DNA of 64,000 bases from Mycolicibacterium stellerae (GCF_003719305.1 NZ_RARC01000010.1:62001-126000); one strand, 5' to 3'. Numbered from the stretch's first letter, positions 8,666-17,790 are shown. A program made the numbers and translations. Notes: generated by a model not told the origin, from the letters alone.

Positions 8666-9523
8666 CTAGACATCGATCGTGGCCGGAATGCGCGGCCCCC
8701 AGAAGTTCAGGTGGTTGGTGGAGTGCCGCAGTGCCGTCCATCCCGGGATGATGTCCCAGACGCCGTACTTGTCGTGCGGGTTGTCACGCAGGAAGAAGCC
8801 GAGGTCGAAGCCGGTCTTCACAGCCCGGAAGATGCTCAATGGCCCCAGCTCGCCGGACTCCAGCCAGTGTGCGAGGTTCTCCGCGATCTGGGCGATCATC
8901 GCGAATGGGTCCATCAGCGACAACGGTGTCACCAGGTCGTAGCCCTGCTTCAGGTAGGTGCCGCGGATATCGGCATTGCCGTAGATGTCGCCGGGCAGGC
9001 AGTAGTCGAACCAGTCGATGGTGCCGGTGTTGACGATGTTGTCGCCGGAGATCCCCTCGTAGGCCAACTGGTTGCCGAGATGGAAGGTGCGGCCTCTGCC
9101 GCGATGCGGTGAGGCGATCGCATGAATCCACCGGCAGTCGCGTTGTCGCGGCGTCAACGATCCAGACACCAGCTCACGGCCGACAAGAGAGGCCACCGCG
9201 CCGCCCTGGCTGTAGCCCAGCAGCCCGAACGAGCCCTGATGTTCGCCGATCAGCCGTTTCACCTCGGCGATGCCCATATCGCGTGACTTCAGGTAGGACG
9301 GATTGCCCAGAGCCGCCAGCAGATCCTCTCCGCCACCGGGGATGGGACCGAAGCTCGCCGGGTAGTTCACGTAGACGACGTCGAACACGCTGCGGTTCAA
9401 AAAGTCGGTGATGCCGCGAAGCATCCCGATCTCGGCGCCGGGAGTGATTCCGCCGGGATTGCCATTCGCCGCCGCCACCGCTTCCCACGTCCCTGGTATG
9501 CAAAACAGTTTGTGCTTGGCCAT
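8666..9523 (-). CDS. Cutinase/lysin B-like alpha/beta hydrolase
   Basis: 285-residue serine hydrolase of the cutinase, PE-PPE and lysin B type. FCIPGTW near the N terminus forms the oxyanion region, GLLGYSQGGAVASL carries the nucleophilic serine, and GTIDWFDYCLPGDIYGN holds a likely catalytic aspartate. The pairing of ASPHRGRG with GISGDNIV resembles mycobacteriophage lysin B, an esterase of mycolyl arabinogalactan. No signal peptide is present, so an extracellular role is unsupported. CATACT six bases before the ATG, without a Shine-Dalgarno sequence, suggests a leaderless mRNA. It probably forms an operon with the dehydrogenase downstream. Confidence 0.8.
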   Translation of the reverse strand: MAKHKLFCIPGTWEAVAAANGNPGGITPGAEIGMLRGITDFLNRSVFDVVYVNYPASFGPIPGGGEDLLAALGNPSYLKSRDMGIAEVKRLIGEHQGSFGLLGYSQGGAVASLVGRELVSGSLTPRQRDCRWIHAIASPHRGRGRTFHLGNQLAYEGISGDNIVNTGTIDWFDYCLPGDIYGNADIRGTYLKQGYDLVTPLSLMDPFAMIAQIAENLAHWLESGELGPLSIFRAVKTGFDLGFFLRDNPHDKYGVWDIIPGWTALRHSTNHLNFWGPRIPATIDV

Positions 9524-9731
9524 CAGCCGAGTATGCGCCTGTCGGGCGCGTGTCGAAACCGTGTCGAGTCAAATCCACAGGGGCTGAGCAGTTTTCGCCT
9601 CGACAACGGTCTGCAGGCCGCGGGCCGCGTCGGACGCATCGCCGACGATGGCGGCCATGGCGGCAGGCTTGGGTGGATCATTGCGCGCGAAATCTGCCAT
9701 CACGCCGGGCCAGGGGCCTACCCTCGTCGAT

Positions 9732-9968
9732 ATGTCTTTATCTCCCGATGACGCGCACCGAGTGCCGATCGAAAGCGTCCGTTGCGGTGATCCGATCTAC
9801 GACGCAGATGGCGGATGTCAGCATTACAAGGTCCTTGAAGCCAGGCCGATCCCCGGCGGCGGCGTGGTCATGGAACTGGAGTGTTTGCAGAACAACCAGT
9901 GCCAGGTGATCGAGAAGTCGTTCCCGCAGGGCTACCTGGTCGGCAGATCGACCCGCCACTTCCTGTAG
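9732..9968 (+). CDS. Small hypothetical protein, 78 aa
   Basis: A 78-residue protein beginning MSLSPDDAHRVPIESVRCGD and ending GYLVGRSTRHFL, soluble by composition, with four cysteines. The central block RPIPGGGVVMELECLQNNQC suggests a small beta-fold. I do not recognise the family. Longer in-frame starts exist upstream, but TACCCT ends 7 bases before this ATG and would place transcription start at the ATG, so a leaderless message is likely; no Shine-Dalgarno sequence is present. Confidence 0.6.
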   Translation: MSLSPDDAHRVPIESVRCGDPIYDADGGCQHYKVLEARPIPGGGVVMELECLQNNQCQVIEKSFPQGYLVGRSTRHFL

Positions 9969-10001
9969 ACATTCGCCTGGAGCGATTGCCCGTCGGCAGC
10001 C

Positions 10002-10718
10002 CTACCTAGCGTTCTCTGTGGTTGCCGGTGTGCTCGACGAGATCTTCTGCACGACGAACTCTGCGGCCTGGTCTGTCAGGCCGTCGGCCGGATAGAGGTT
10101 GTGCGCATTGGTGTCGCCGCCGCCCGGTGAGCAGATCGGGTCCTCGGGAATGCACAGGTCCGCCGTCTTGGCCGCGTAGAGATGTCCGACCGTGATCGGC
10201 GGCGCGGTGTTGGCGATCATCTGCAGGAACCCGCTCGACGGCTTTCCGAACAGCGCCACCGCAGCGACGTGGTCGGCCACTTCGGGAGGCATCGGCCCGG
10301 TGAGGCCGGCGGGCATCGCGAAGCCGACGGGGACGGAGTCCGCGGTGAGATATCCGGCTACCGCCGCTCCCTGGGAGAAGCCGCCGAGCACGATCTTGGT
10401 TTTCGGGCATTCCGCGGCCACCGCCTGGACCCGGTTGCTCGCGTCGATGACACCGTCAGCCGCCGTCTGGAAATCCAGCGACGCTGGGTACTCCACCGGA
10501 TAGACCTCAAGAGATTTACTCCCCAGCTTCGAGCGCAGGGAATCGACGAACGCCTCCCCGGTGCCACCGACACCGGGTGGCTCGAAGGTGCCGCGTGCGA
10601 ACACCAGCTCGACGTCGGGGCACGGCGCCGCCGACGCAATTGGAGTTGAGATCAGCGGGCTCAGCAGCGCGGCCGCGATGAGTCCCGTTGCTGCGAACAA
10701 ACGATTGATGACGATCAA
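10002..10718 (-). CDS. Secreted cutinase-family esterase
   Basis: Exported serine esterase of about 238 residues. After the signal peptide (hydrophobic core GLIAAALLSPLI, cleavage near ASA-APC) comes the cutinase core: CPDVELVFARGTFEPPG, the nucleophile motif GGFSQGAAVAGYL, DLCIPEDPIC with the catalytic Asp between disulfide cysteines, and NAHNLYPADGL with the catalytic His. Mycobacterial cutinase-like proteins act on lipid esters outside the cell. No ATG is well placed; the TTG at 10718 is chosen because it starts just before the signal peptide and AAGAGG lies upstream. A start further upstream would add an improbable hydrophilic tail. Confidence 0.88.
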   Translation of the reverse strand: MIVINRLFAATGLIAAALLSPLISTPIASAAPCPDVELVFARGTFEPPGVGGTGEAFVDSLRSKLGSKSLEVYPVEYPASLDFQTAADGVIDASNRVQAVAAECPKTKIVLGGFSQGAAVAGYLTADSVPVGFAMPAGLTGPMPPEVADHVAAVALFGKPSSGFLQMIANTAPPITVGHLYAAKTADLCIPEDPICSPGGGDTNAHNLYPADGLTDQAAEFVVQKISSSTPATTENAR

Positions 10719-11003
10719 CTCGGTCCACCGCCTCTTTAGTGCTTTCCTGACGTCTGGCGGGGCCACATCGCGCACCGCGCAACGGTGCCTACCCAGCACC
10801 GCCTGATTCAAAACCACTGCGTACCACGGCTTGCCAACCCCACACCAGCCATCTTCATCCTCACCCAGAACCGGGCGGGCTCGCAACCGCTATGTCGACT
10901 ATTCGGCCTCTTGAGCACATCGCCGCCCAGCGGGCCCCGACAAGGCAGAATGCTCACAGCAAGTACCAAGTGCTTGGCGACACAGAAATGAGGACTCGTG
11001 CCC

Positions 11004-11363
11004 ATGGTGAACTATTCGGTCCCGGCTCGACGGCTTTTCCCTGCCGCGGTGCTGGCGCTGGCGGTTGTCGGCGCTCCATTGGTGGCTGTGACGGCAATGC
11101 CGGGTGCGGTGGTGTCCCCGCTGGCGGCGTGCACCGGCGGCGAGGAGGAGGACGTCTACACCACGTCCTGCGTCCCGATGCTCGTGCCCAACTCGCCCGA
11201 CAACGACGGGTTCACCACGAACGCCGCCAATCCCGACATCCCTGAGATCGACGGCGTCCCGTGCACCGGCCACGACAGCGGTGCCTGCATCGGGTTGGCC
11301 GAGGAGCAGCAGGCAGAAGGGCCGCAGCCGGTTCCTCGGTCGACCATCAGCTCCAGCCCGTAG
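11004..11363 (+). CDS. Small exported cysteine-motif protein, paralogue 3
   Basis: Third member of the exported family, here on the plus strand. The 119-residue precursor starts MVNYSVPARRLFPAA, aligning residue for residue with paralogues 1 and 2, which is why the ATG at 11004 is preferred to the GTG at 10998. Mature pattern: CTGGEEED, TTSCVPMLVPN, then IDGVPCTGHDSGACIGLAEEQQ and a Ser/Pro tail. All four motif cysteines are kept. A weak hairpin (GCCCC/GGGGC, 11390-11404) follows the stop. Role unknown. Confidence 0.8.
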   Translation: MVNYSVPARRLFPAAVLALAVVGAPLVAVTAMPGAVVSPLAACTGGEEEDVYTTSCVPMLVPNSPDNDGFTTNAANPDIPEIDGVPCTGHDSGACIGLAEEQQAEGPQPVPRSTISSSP

Positions 11364-11432
11364 CCGGCTCGCTCCTGGCCATGGCCAAGGCCCCCAAACG
11401 GGGCGGATGGGCCATTTCACAGCCATGCCCGA

Positions 11433-11457
11433 GTTTGGGATGGCCTGCTCGAGGTAT
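11433..11457 (+). promoter_or_regulatory. SigF-like promoter for the CsbD gene
   Basis: GTTT at 11433-11436, 15 bases, then AGGTAT at 11452-11457. This is one mismatch from the mycobacterial SigF pattern GTTT-N15-17-GGGTAT and lies 54 bases before the CsbD-like start. General-stress control suits the CsbD family. Confidence 0.5.
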
Positions 11458-11511
11458 CCCCCGTGAAGGCTCGACTCACGAGTCGTACCCGGACTACGAA
11501 GGGAACGCATC

Positions 11512-11685
11512 ATGGGCTTAGGAGACAAGGCCAGCAACAAGATCGACGACCTTGGCGGCAAGGCCAAAGAGGCCACCGGCAAGGCGACCGGCGACAAGAG
11601 CACCGAGAACGAGGGCAAGGTCGACCAGGCGAAGTCGAGCTTGAAGGATGCAGGCGAGAAGATCAAGGACGCATTCAAGAACTAG
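11512..11685 (+). CDS. CsbD-family stress protein, 57 aa
   Basis: A 57-residue, very charged, Lys/Asp/Gly-rich protein starting MGLGDKASNKIDDLGGKAKE with the repeated KxKEATGKxTGD pattern typical of CsbD-like proteins. These small disordered or helical proteins accumulate under general stress, and their molecular role is unclear. Purines (GAAGGGAA) lie about 6 bases before the ATG. A SigF-like promoter precedes the gene and a perfect hairpin follows, so it is probably monocistronic. Confidence 0.85.
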   Translation: MGLGDKASNKIDDLGGKAKEATGKATGDKSTENEGKVDQAKSSLKDAGEKIKDAFKN

Positions 11686-11699
11686 CCGACACTGGTTTC

Positions 11700-11733
11700 C
11701 TCGGCCCGCCACCCTCACCGGTGGCGGGCCGAG
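11700..11733 (+). terminator. Hairpin terminator after the CsbD gene
   Basis: Perfect 14-bp stem (CTCGGCCCGCCACC with its complement) around a CTCACC loop, beginning 15 bases after the CsbD stop. It separates that unit from the P450 promoter. Confidence 0.75.
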
Positions 11734-11767
11734 CGCCGTCTTAGGTACTGCCGGACCGACACCGGTC

Positions 11768-11790
11768 GAGATTGCAGTAGTCGACTACCG
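11768..11790 (+). promoter_or_regulatory. Palindromic operator of the P450-acyltransferase operon
   Basis: GAGATTGCAGTAG followed by TCGACTACCG. GTAGTCGACTAC (11777-11788) is a perfect 12-bp palindrome ending 24 bases before the P450 GTG. The same 13-base lead-in and GTAG-N4-CTAC core precede the ABC transporter genes at 17791-17814 in the same orientation relative to the gene, implying one shared regulator. Confidence 0.65.
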
Positions 11791-11811
11791 AGACGGTCGC
11801 CCCGCACGCGG

Positions 11812-13128
11812 GTGACGATTACCGCCGTGGCCAATCCGTGCGCAACACCGACGCGCGACTGGTCGAGCCCACCGCGTGTGCGCGCACCCAAGCTCGTTCA
11901 GGGCGTCGAATTCGCCGCATGCCGCCGTAGGGCAATGCGGAATTGGATCAAGCGGCACGGTCGCATCTTCGACATCAACGTCCCGTTCTTCGGTCGATGC
12001 GTTGTGGTTTCCGACCCGATCCTGGTGAGGGCGGTGTGCACCGCGAGCGCCGAACAGCTGCACAATGTGGCGCCGAATCTGAGCAACTGGTTCGGGCCCG
12101 GGTCGATGTTCGGGCTTGACGGCAGTCGGCATCGAGCGCGGCGTCGGCTGCTGGCGCCGGCATTTCATGGTCAGCGCCTCGAGAGCTACGAGAAGGTCAT
12201 CGTGGCCGAGACGATGCGGGAAAGCGCGAATTGGCCTGAGGGTGAAGAATTCCGGATTCTCGAACCGATGAACAGGATCACTTTGAACGTGATCCTGCTG
12301 ACCATCTTCGGCGCCGATGGAGCCGAACTCGAGGAACTACGCGCGATCGTCCCGCCCTATATGAGGCTCGGACAGCTCGTGGCGTTCGTGCCTGCGCCGC
12401 CGTCCAGGCTTCGCCGCCGCAGCCCGTGGGGCAGGCTGGACGAGTTCCGCAAGGCATTCGACGGAATCGTATGCGCGCTGATCGCTCGCGCCGGTGCCGA
12501 TTCGGCTCTCGGCGAGCGGACCGACATTCTGGCCTTGTTGGTCCGCACCGGGATGGCTCCGCTGGATATCTGCGACGAACTGCTGACCCTGATCGGCGCG
12601 GGCCACGAGACCACGGCGTCTGCACTGGGCTGGGCCTTCGAGCGGTTGCGGCGCCACCCCGACGTGCTGGCCGAACTCGTCAGGGAGGTCGACGAGGGGG
12701 GCAGCGACTTCCGTCGGGCCACCGTTGTGGAGTTGCTGCGAGTACGCACCGTCATCGACGTGGCGGGCCGTCGGGTCTGCGCGCCGGAATTCGACCTCGG
12801 CGGGTGGCGGATTCCGCAGGATCGCGCCGTGCTCGTCCGCATCGCCGATCTTCACGAGAATCCGGAGATCTTTCCCCACCCCGAACGGTTCGATCCGCAT
12901 CGCTTTCGCGGCACCAGGCCGCCCGCAGCATGGCTGCCGTTCGGCGGCGGGGCACGGCGGTGCATCGGTGCCGAGTTCGCGATCGCGGAGATCGATATCG
13001 TGCTACGGACGGTGCTGCAGAACTTCCACATCCAGACCGATGCCGCCGCCGACGAGAAATCGCACTTCCGGGGAATCTCCCACACCCCGAAACTCGGCGG
13101 CCGCCTAGTAGTGAACCGCAGAAGATAG
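11812..13128 (+). CDS. Cytochrome P450
   Basis: 438-residue P450 monooxygenase. The oxygen-binding helix I motif GAGHETTAS is at about residues 261-269, ELLR (the ExxR pair) at about 307-310, and the haem loop FGGGARRCIG at 377-386 with Cys384 as axial ligand. It resembles CYP135/CYP138-type mycobacterial enzymes more than the CYP125/CYP142 sterol hydroxylases, but this is judged by eye. No membrane anchor is present. GTG start, near a palindromic operator. The acyltransferase gene begins 6 bases after the stop, so the pair probably oxidise and then acylate one small molecule. Confidence 0.93.
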   Translation: MTITAVANPCATPTRDWSSPPRVRAPKLVQGVEFAACRRRAMRNWIKRHGRIFDINVPFFGRCVVVSDPILVRAVCTASAEQLHNVAPNLSNWFGPGSMFGLDGSRHRARRRLLAPAFHGQRLESYEKVIVAETMRESANWPEGEEFRILEPMNRITLNVILLTIFGADGAELEELRAIVPPYMRLGQLVAFVPAPPSRLRRRSPWGRLDEFRKAFDGIVCALIARAGADSALGERTDILALLVRTGMAPLDICDELLTLIGAGHETTASALGWAFERLRRHPDVLAELVREVDEGGSDFRRATVVELLRVRTVIDVAGRRVCAPEFDLGGWRIPQDRAVLVRIADLHENPEIFPHPERFDPHRFRGTRPPAAWLPFGGGARRCIGAEFAIAEIDIVLRTVLQNFHIQTDAAADEKSHFRGISHTPKLGGRLVVNRRR

Positions 13129-13134
13129 TCCATT

Positions 13135-14457
13135 GTGTCGACCCAGCTGATCAAGCCCTTAGGCGCATCGAAACTCGAAATCCGTTGCAATGCGGGCGAT
13201 GCCATTGTCGCCAACCTGGCGATCCATTTCGTCTTCTTCTTCGAGCGCCGTCTCGAAACGGCGGCGCTCGCCCGCGCATTTGCGCACGCTCTCACGAGTC
13301 TTCCGATCTTCGCGGGGCGAATGGTCACCGACCACCACGGCAGGATGCGAATTCGCTGTGAGGGTCAAGGCGTGCCGTTCACGTGTGTTTCGTCCGACCG
13401 CACGCTCGACGACGCGATCCGATCGACGACGCAAGACAGTGGTGGCTGGCTCGTCGACGCGGTGAACGGCGCCGCGGCTCGTTGGGGGCTCGGCCCGCTG
13501 TGCAAGGTACGTGTCACGCATCTTGGTCACGATGCGACCGCAATCGGGTTCTCGTGGCACCACGTGATCGGCGATATGCAGACGTTGATGATCTTCATGA
13601 ACGCGTGGGCCGCCGCCGCCGCGGGCCTGCCGATCGGTGCACCGTTGCTCGTCGAGGACCGCGTCGCCTACCTCGACGAGCGCCTCCCTGCCGATGGTGC
13701 GCGGGAGCCGGGGGTGCGTTGCCTCGGCGCCGCAGAACTCGCACGCAGCGCGCTGTACCTGGCAAGGGGCGCGCGCAAGCAGCGAACACTGAGCCTCTAC
13801 TTCGCCGATGACGAGATCGCCCGTATGCGCGACGCCTACGGAAGTCGGATGTGGTTGTCCGCGAACGACGTTGTGTGCGCGCATCTTTCCGAAGCGCTGA
13901 TGAACGCCGACCCCGCGGTCGACGGTCGTACCCTCGCGATCGCCGTGAATGTGCGCGGTCGCTGTGGCCTCGACCCGATGCTCGTCGGCAATATCATCAC
14001 GACACTGAACATCTACCTGCGACGCGGGGAGGCGGCAGGCACGATTGCCGAGCGCATCCGGCACACCGTGGACCACTTCGCCGACGAACACTGCGACATG
14101 CGCATCAACCAACAGTTCCTGGATGATGCCGGTGCGTGGCGGGCGGCGTGGTGTGTATCCACCGCTTTCGATCCCGCCCGGTGGAACCCGCTCATTACGA
14201 ATGTCGGCGGTTTCGGGGTCTACCGCATCCGGTTCGAAGACACCTTCACGTCCTACTGCACGCTATTGATGAAGTTGCCCGTTGCGGGCCTTGGCGTGCT
14301 GATGGACGGGGCAGACGGTCACGGGCTGGTCTTCCAGATGGCATTGCCGCCCAGGGAAATCCAGGCTATGTCCAGCGCCGCGGTTCAAGAACACCTGCAC
14401 CGGTTTCGGAACCAGGGCGACGACATTCCGCGGTTGCACCGTGAGATTCACGCCTGA
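13135..14457 (+). CDS. BAHD/condensation-type acyltransferase
   Basis: 440-residue CoA-dependent acyltransferase of the HHxxxD superfamily. HHVIGD at residues 142-147 is the catalytic motif, and NVGGFGVYRI in the C-terminal half occupies the place of the BAHD DFGWG motif. The intervening layout (LPIFAGRM, LSANDVVCAHL, VNVRGRCGLDP, GNIITTLN) fits the two-lobed transferase fold of PF02458 rather than an NRPS condensation domain, and no carrier-protein gene is nearby. It should esterify or amidate a small acceptor, perhaps the product of the P450 immediately upstream. GTG start with GAAG in the P450 tail. Stops five bases short of the convergent ABC permease gene. Confidence 0.82.
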   Translation: MSTQLIKPLGASKLEIRCNAGDAIVANLAIHFVFFFERRLETAALARAFAHALTSLPIFAGRMVTDHHGRMRIRCEGQGVPFTCVSSDRTLDDAIRSTTQDSGGWLVDAVNGAAARWGLGPLCKVRVTHLGHDATAIGFSWHHVIGDMQTLMIFMNAWAAAAAGLPIGAPLLVEDRVAYLDERLPADGAREPGVRCLGAAELARSALYLARGARKQRTLSLYFADDEIARMRDAYGSRMWLSANDVVCAHLSEALMNADPAVDGRTLAIAVNVRGRCGLDPMLVGNIITTLNIYLRRGEAAGTIAERIRHTVDHFADEHCDMRINQQFLDDAGAWRAAWCVSTAFDPARWNPLITNVGGFGVYRIRFEDTFTSYCTLLMKLPVAGLGVLMDGADGHGLVFQMALPPREIQAMSSAAVQEHLHRFRNQGDDIPRLHREIHA

Positions 14458-14462
14458 TGGCG

Positions 14463-17051
14463 TCAGCTGGTTCGGAGTATCTCGACAGTCTCGAGCCGTC
14501 GCGAATGGATCACCGGGTACACCGCGGCGGCAAGCACCAGTATGAACACGCCCGCCACCCCGGTTCGTAGCGCCTGCGGCTGCACACCCCATTCGATCTT
14601 GGTGCCGTAGAACACCGGTGAGCCCAGTGACCAGAGATACGTCAGCCCCACGCCTCCGAGCGCAGCGAGACCGGCGACGAGCAGGCCGAGCAGGCCGGCG
14701 TTGGCGATGATGACGGCCTGCTCCTGCCGGGAAGTCACCCCGATCGCCCGTAACGCCGCTCGTTCCCGCCTGCGTTGCACAAGTCCAAGCAGGAAGACGT
14801 TCAGCACGCTCAGACCTGCCGCCGCCATCACTACGTACCCCGCGAACGTGATCGGCTGCAAGAACCGGGTGATCCCGGTGCTGGCCACCGAACGCCACTG
14901 CTCGTTGTCGTAGGAGAACAGTCCGGCGCCGAGGTTAAGGAAATCGCTGCGGTGGGCGGTCGCGTCGGCAGGGGACGGATAGGCCACCGCGACCTGATCG
15001 CGCACGGCCGCCCAGTCGATGCGTGCCAATCGTTCCGAGACCAGCACGATGTCACCCAGTGCGGCGTCGTTGATCATCTGCGGACGGAAGATCCCAGCCA
15101 CCCGGTACCGCTTCGGGCCTGCGACCGTCGGCAGCTCGACGGTATCGCCGGGCGCGACGCCGAGCCGACTGGCCGCGATCTCGGTCAGGCCGACTTCGCC
15201 GTCGCGCAGACCCTGCCAGAACCTGTTACCGACGTCGGTCGGCTCGTAGAGAGCCTGGCTGTACCAGTCGCCCGGCGTGACGCCGACGACTTGTCGCGAC
15301 GATGTGCCCGACGAGATCGTCGACTGCCATCGCGACGACATGCTCCGCCCGCCTGCGGCGGTGGCGACCAACTCGTAAGCGGCCTCGGAAATCCGGCCGT
15401 CTCGTTGATCCAGCACTGCCTGCGGGGTGATCAGCAACGCGGCGGGCAGTCGCTCGGCCTTTTGCGCGGCGACTTGTTCGGTGCCGAGAAGTTGCATGCT
15501 GTTGGAGCCGATGGCGAGGCTGGTGCTCTCTGCGAGTAGCGCGGCGGACAGAGCGAACAGCAGCGTGTAGCGCCGAATATCGGCACCCAGCAGCCGCCCG
15601 ACGGCCGGCCGCACTCTTGTCAGCAGCCCGCTCGACAGCCCGGCGGCACGCGGGGCGATCCATGCCGTCACCAGCACCACGCCGAACAGCGCCACCGTCA
15701 AGCCGTTGATGCCCGTGCTCAGCGGCAGCGACCCGTGCTCGAAAATCGACAGCAGCACGACGGCAGCGACCAGCAACGCTGCCCCCACGATCAGCGGCCA
15801 CGTCGGGATCGTCCTGGCGCGCTGCACCCCGCCGATGCTGGCCATCGATGCCAACGGCCCGTCCCGGACCAACCTTGCGGCAGGCCCGAACATCGCGAGG
15901 ATTCCGCAGACGATGCCCGCGGCGGCCCCTATCGGGATCAAGCCGAGTGTGAAGTGCGCCGCGATGGTGCCACCCGACCCGGCCAACATGGATCGTCCGA
16001 ACTTGTCCACCAGATACTCGCCGAGCAGGAATCCGCTTGGCACGCCAAGCAATCCACCGAGCAAGCCCACCACCGCGCCTTCGCCGAGCATTCCGCCGAA
16101 CAGGCCGACCGGTTTGGCGCCGATGGCGCCGATGGTTCCCATCACCGCACGCCGGTCCTCGACGGCCAGCAGCACGGTGTTCACGGCGATCAGGATGCCG
16201 ACGATGATGCCGGCCAGCGCGACGAGGTTGAGACTCTGTGTGCTGTTGGCGAATACGACAGGAAGGTTCGGCTTTGGCGGGCCGGCTGTTGCGATGCCTG
16301 CGACGACGCGATCGACGTCGGCTGTGACGTCGGCGCCCTTTCTCGGAAGAACAAACGCGGCGCTGACGTAACCGGGGGACGAGAGCAGCGACGCGGCGAC
16401 GTCCGTCGACGGTGCTATCAGCACGTAGCCGTCGTTGATCCCCTCGACGCGGTCGAACTCCGGGAACGTCCATCCGAGGTGCATCGAACCTGGCGGCAGG
16501 CCGGGGAGCCGCAGTTCGTCGCCGAGCGATACGCCATGTCGCTGGGCGATGGGCGCGGGCATCAGCAGCGGCACGCCGGGACCGTTTGCGGGCTTGACGT
16601 CGCGGGCGCGCTGTTCGCAGTCGAACGAACCGACCAGAAGCTCGATCTGGCACGAGCCGCCGAGCAGAAAGAAGCCTGCGGGCGGGCGGAGCTGGGTGGG
16701 CGATGGTCCAGTGCCGCCTGCGACATCGACCGGTGTCAATCTGGCGACGATCGGGATGACCGCCTGCGCCCCCGTCACTTTCTCGCGTAGTCGGGTGACC
16801 GTCTCGATCGGCAGTCGGCCGCTCACGTTGGGCTTCACCTCCACCACACCGGCGTCGGCGGCATGGGTCAGCGATGGGCCGAATGCGTCGAACGGCCGGG
16901 ACAGCTCGGCTTTGAGTATCAATGTGCCGAGGACCACCGTCACCCCGATCGCGACGCCGATCACGCTGAGCAGCGTCCGGCGCCAGTCGGCGATCAACGC
17001 GGCGAGGTGGATGCGTCGGAACGACACCAATCCAGCGCGCAACGTGTGCAT
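14463..17051 (-). CDS. ABC transporter permease, double FtsX/MacB type
   Basis: Membrane permease of 862 residues with an N-terminal membrane helix (TLLSVIGVAIGVTVVLG) and a large extracytoplasmic domain. Two FtsX-type helix bundles follow, one in the middle (LAGIIVGILIAVNTVLL onward) and one at the C terminus (FAGYVVMAAAGLSVLNVFLLGLVQRRRE onward). This internal duplication lets one chain supply the whole membrane part of a LolCDE/MacB-like type VII ABC system. Such systems move lipids, peptides or antibiotics outward or act mechanically. The ATG at 17051 overlaps the ATPase stop (TGATG); in-frame extension further upstream is low-complexity and rejected. Confidence 0.9.
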   Translation of the reverse strand: MHTLRAGLVSFRRIHLAALIADWRRTLLSVIGVAIGVTVVLGTLILKAELSRPFDAFGPSLTHAADAGVVEVKPNVSGRLPIETVTRLREKVTGAQAVIPIVARLTPVDVAGGTGPSPTQLRPPAGFFLLGGSCQIELLVGSFDCEQRARDVKPANGPGVPLLMPAPIAQRHGVSLGDELRLPGLPPGSMHLGWTFPEFDRVEGINDGYVLIAPSTDVAASLLSSPGYVSAAFVLPRKGADVTADVDRVVAGIATAGPPKPNLPVVFANSTQSLNLVALAGIIVGILIAVNTVLLAVEDRRAVMGTIGAIGAKPVGLFGGMLGEGAVVGLLGGLLGVPSGFLLGEYLVDKFGRSMLAGSGGTIAAHFTLGLIPIGAAAGIVCGILAMFGPAARLVRDGPLASMASIGGVQRARTIPTWPLIVGAALLVAAVVLLSIFEHGSLPLSTGINGLTVALFGVVLVTAWIAPRAAGLSSGLLTRVRPAVGRLLGADIRRYTLLFALSAALLAESTSLAIGSNSMQLLGTEQVAAQKAERLPAALLITPQAVLDQRDGRISEAAYELVATAAGGRSMSSRWQSTISSGTSSRQVVGVTPGDWYSQALYEPTDVGNRFWQGLRDGEVGLTEIAASRLGVAPGDTVELPTVAGPKRYRVAGIFRPQMINDAALGDIVLVSERLARIDWAAVRDQVAVAYPSPADATAHRSDFLNLGAGLFSYDNEQWRSVASTGITRFLQPITFAGYVVMAAAGLSVLNVFLLGLVQRRRERAALRAIGVTSRQEQAVIIANAGLLGLLVAGLAALGGVGLTYLWSLGSPVFYGTKIEWGVQPQALRTGVAGVFILVLAAAVYPVIHSRRLETVEILRTS

Positions 17052-17755
17052 CACCGGTCGCCGATTGGGGCGGCGTCGTCGACAGCGCTCGCCCGCCCGT
17101 CGACAAGGTGGAGCTCGCGAGACCCGTACCGCGCCGCGACCGCATCGTGGGTCACCATGACGACCGCCGCACCGTCTTCGTCTGACAGCGACCGCAGCAG
17201 ACGCAGGACCTCGGCCGACGAATGGCTGTCCAGGTTTCCGGTCGGTTCGTCGGCGAGAACGATGGACGGCCGGGCCACCAGCGCGCGCGCCACCGCCACC
17301 CGCTGCATCTGGCCGCCCGACAGTTCGGCGGGCAGGTGGGCCGCTCGGTCGCCGAGCCCGACGCGTTGCAGTAGCTCCTCGGCGCGCGCATCGGCGTACC
17401 GGGCAGACACACCGTCGAGCACCAGCGGCAATGACACGTTCTGCACCGCGGTCAGCGTCGGCACCAGATTGAAGAACTGGAAGACGAATCCGAGGTTTCG
17501 CCGCCGGAACGCCGCACGCGCACCCGCACTCATCGACCACACGTCCTGGCCGGTCACCGCCACGGTGCCGCTGTCCGGCGCGTCCAACCCGCCCGCGACA
17601 TGCAGCAGGGTCGATTTGCCCGCCCCAGACGGCCCGGTCACCACGACGAATTCGCCTGCATCCAACGTGAAGTCGAAGTCGACGAGCACGCGTAACTGCT
17701 CGTCGCCCCGCTGATACGTCTTGCCGACGCCTTCGAGCTGCAGTACCGGTGTCAC
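17051..17755 (-). CDS. ABC transporter ATP-binding protein, MacB/LolD type
   Basis: 234-residue ATPase partner of the downstream double-FtsX permease. Walker A GPSGAGKST at 41-49, the Q loop in FVFQFFNLVPTLT at about 90-102, signature LSGGQMQRVAVARAL at 145-159 and Walker B SIVLADEPTG at about 164-173 are all intact; the H loop is in VMVTHD. The QFFNLVPTLTAVQNV segment is characteristic of LolD/MacB-type ATPases. GTG start at 17755. An 18-bp palindrome lies 36-53 bases upstream, so expression is probably controlled by a small-molecule-sensing repressor. Confidence 0.93.
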   Translation of the reverse strand: MTPVLQLEGVGKTYQRGDEQLRVLVDFDFTLDAGEFVVVTGPSGAGKSTLLHVAGGLDAPDSGTVAVTGQDVWSMSAGARAAFRRRNLGFVFQFFNLVPTLTAVQNVSLPLVLDGVSARYADARAEELLQRVGLGDRAAHLPAELSGGQMQRVAVARALVARPSIVLADEPTGNLDSHSSAEVLRLLRSLSDEDGAAVVMVTHDAVAARYGSRELHLVDGRASAVDDAAPIGDR

Positions 17756-17790
17756 GCTATTGATGGTGATTCGCGTGGGCTGCGACGGCC

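Noticed and set aside
8054..9112. 352-codon plus-strand frame across the dehydrogenase and hydrolase
   Set aside because: Shadow frame; both minus-strand genes carry complete catalytic motifs.
17052..17540. N-terminal extension of the ABC permease to 1025 residues
   Set aside because: It overlaps the ATPase gene entirely and is Arg-rich; the ATG at 17051 begins a proper membrane helix and couples to the ATPase stop.
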